From contig CAISJV010000017.1 in the NCBI GenBank assembly GCA_903885795.1, forward strand, positions 62,001-126,000: a stretch of 64,000 bases of DNA. Reading direction: 5' to 3'. The translations under genes were made by a program, and so were the position numbers. The notes under the pieces are model-generated. The model saw only the letters and a list, made by a program, of their open reading frames with translations. It searched no databases and was not told where the DNA came from. Positions 63,748 through 64,000 of this stretch are shown here, piece after piece; the stretch's first letter is position 1, and every line of letters begins with the position of its first letter. The stretch comes from an uncultured delta proteobacterium. Its GTDB lineage: Bacteria; Desulfobacterota; Syntrophia; Syntrophales; UBA8958.

Positions 63748-64000
63748 CAGGCCTCCTTTTTCTTCTCTATTATGTCCTCGATCTCCGCCAATAACGCCTC
63801 GACGAAGTCCTCTTCTTTGACTCTTCTTATAATCTTTCCCTTCCGGAACAGCATCCCCGCTCCCCGGCCTCCGGCAATTCCAACGTCCGCCTCGGCCGCC
63901 TCCCCCGGTCCATTCACGACACAACCCATCAGGGCGACCTTCAGGTAGTCTTTCCGTCCCGCCAGACGCTTTTCCACCGCCCGGGACAATTTCAGGAGGT
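63747..64000 (-). CDS. ispG: Hydroxymethylbutenyl diphosphate synthase IspG, C-terminal part
   Basis: Only the last 84 or so codons are in the window; the frame runs off the right edge. The segment VALMGCVVNGPGEAAEADVG is the C-terminal iron-sulphur cluster region of IspG (GcpE), with the conserved GCxVNGPGEA motif, followed by GIAGGRGAGMLFRKGKIIRR. The enzyme catalyses a late step of the MEP isoprenoid pathway. Its stop overlaps the proS start. Confidence 0.93.
   Translation of the reverse strand, partial: LLKLSRAVEKRLAGRKDYLKVALMGCVVNGPGEAAEADVGIAGGRGAGMLFRKGKIIRRVKEEDFVEALLAEIEDIIEKKKEA

Overview
The window is a motility and chemotaxis region from a Gram-negative bacterium, followed by part of a housekeeping operon. 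It contains P- and L-ring genes (flgI, flgH), sigma-54/NtrC-type flagellar control, FlhF/FlhG, CheX/CheD in place of CheZ, a MotE-like protein and HDOD proteins. Together these suggest a deltaproteobacterium in the broad sense, perhaps a Syntrophus/Smithella-like member of Desulfobacterota. The lineage is inferred from gene content and protein style, not from a search.

Layout. (1) 225-25,000, all minus strand: fliK-flgD-flgE, a terminator, an unknown 96-aa gene, a relic resembling the MotB C-terminus, then fliL-M-N-O-P-Q-R-flhB-flhA-flhF-flhG-fliA. This is followed by a block of less usual genes (second FliL, kinase-like phosphotransferase candidate, small charged protein, DUF2802-like protein, second FliK-like and FlhB-like proteins), then flgF-G-A-H-I-J-flgM. 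(2) 25,248-32,131, minus: flgB-C-fliE-F-G-H-I-J and a MotE-like gene. (3) 32,184-36,543, minus: a SPOR/TPR exported protein with an FlrB/FlrC-type two-component pair. (4) 36,680-38,859, plus: PilZ protein, motA, motB. (5) 38,888-43,179, minus: two CheX-type phosphatases, CheY, an HDOD protein, CheD and a second sigma-54 activator. (6) 43,561-57,479, plus: MCP, cheR, response regulator, cheB, cheA, cheW, a single-Cache protein, a second MCP, another receiver, a CheX fusion, a small exported protein, HDOD, metallo-beta-lactamase-fold and HD-GYP proteins. (7) 57,582-64,000, minus: ispG (partial)-proS-rel-amidase-rdgB-tRNA-Pro-enoyl-CoA hydratase.

Regulation is unusually legible. I see nine sites with the sigma-54 pattern GG-N10-GC inside TGG(C/T)..TTGC, each placed sensibly ahead of an operon: off the left edge, flgF, the fliL region, fliK, flgB, the TPR gene, PilZ-motAB, cheD and the first MCP. 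Two form a divergent pair between the regulator operon and the stator operon. A near-palindrome, GGAAAATATTTCC, lies about 95-160 bp upstream of three of these promoters and is a candidate enhancer for FlrC. A sigma-28-type promoter precedes flgM, as expected for the anti-sigma factor. The hook-filament junction, filament and cap genes (flgK, flgL, fliC, fliD) are not in the window.

No CRISPR array, insertion sequence, prophage or defence system is visible. The most unusual items are the shared enhancer-like motif, the stator relic with its own sigma-54 promoter, the kinase-like protein without a usable ATP site next to fliA, the CheA with a GspE/MshEN-like linker, and an rdgB gene whose stop codon lies inside the following tRNA-Pro gene.
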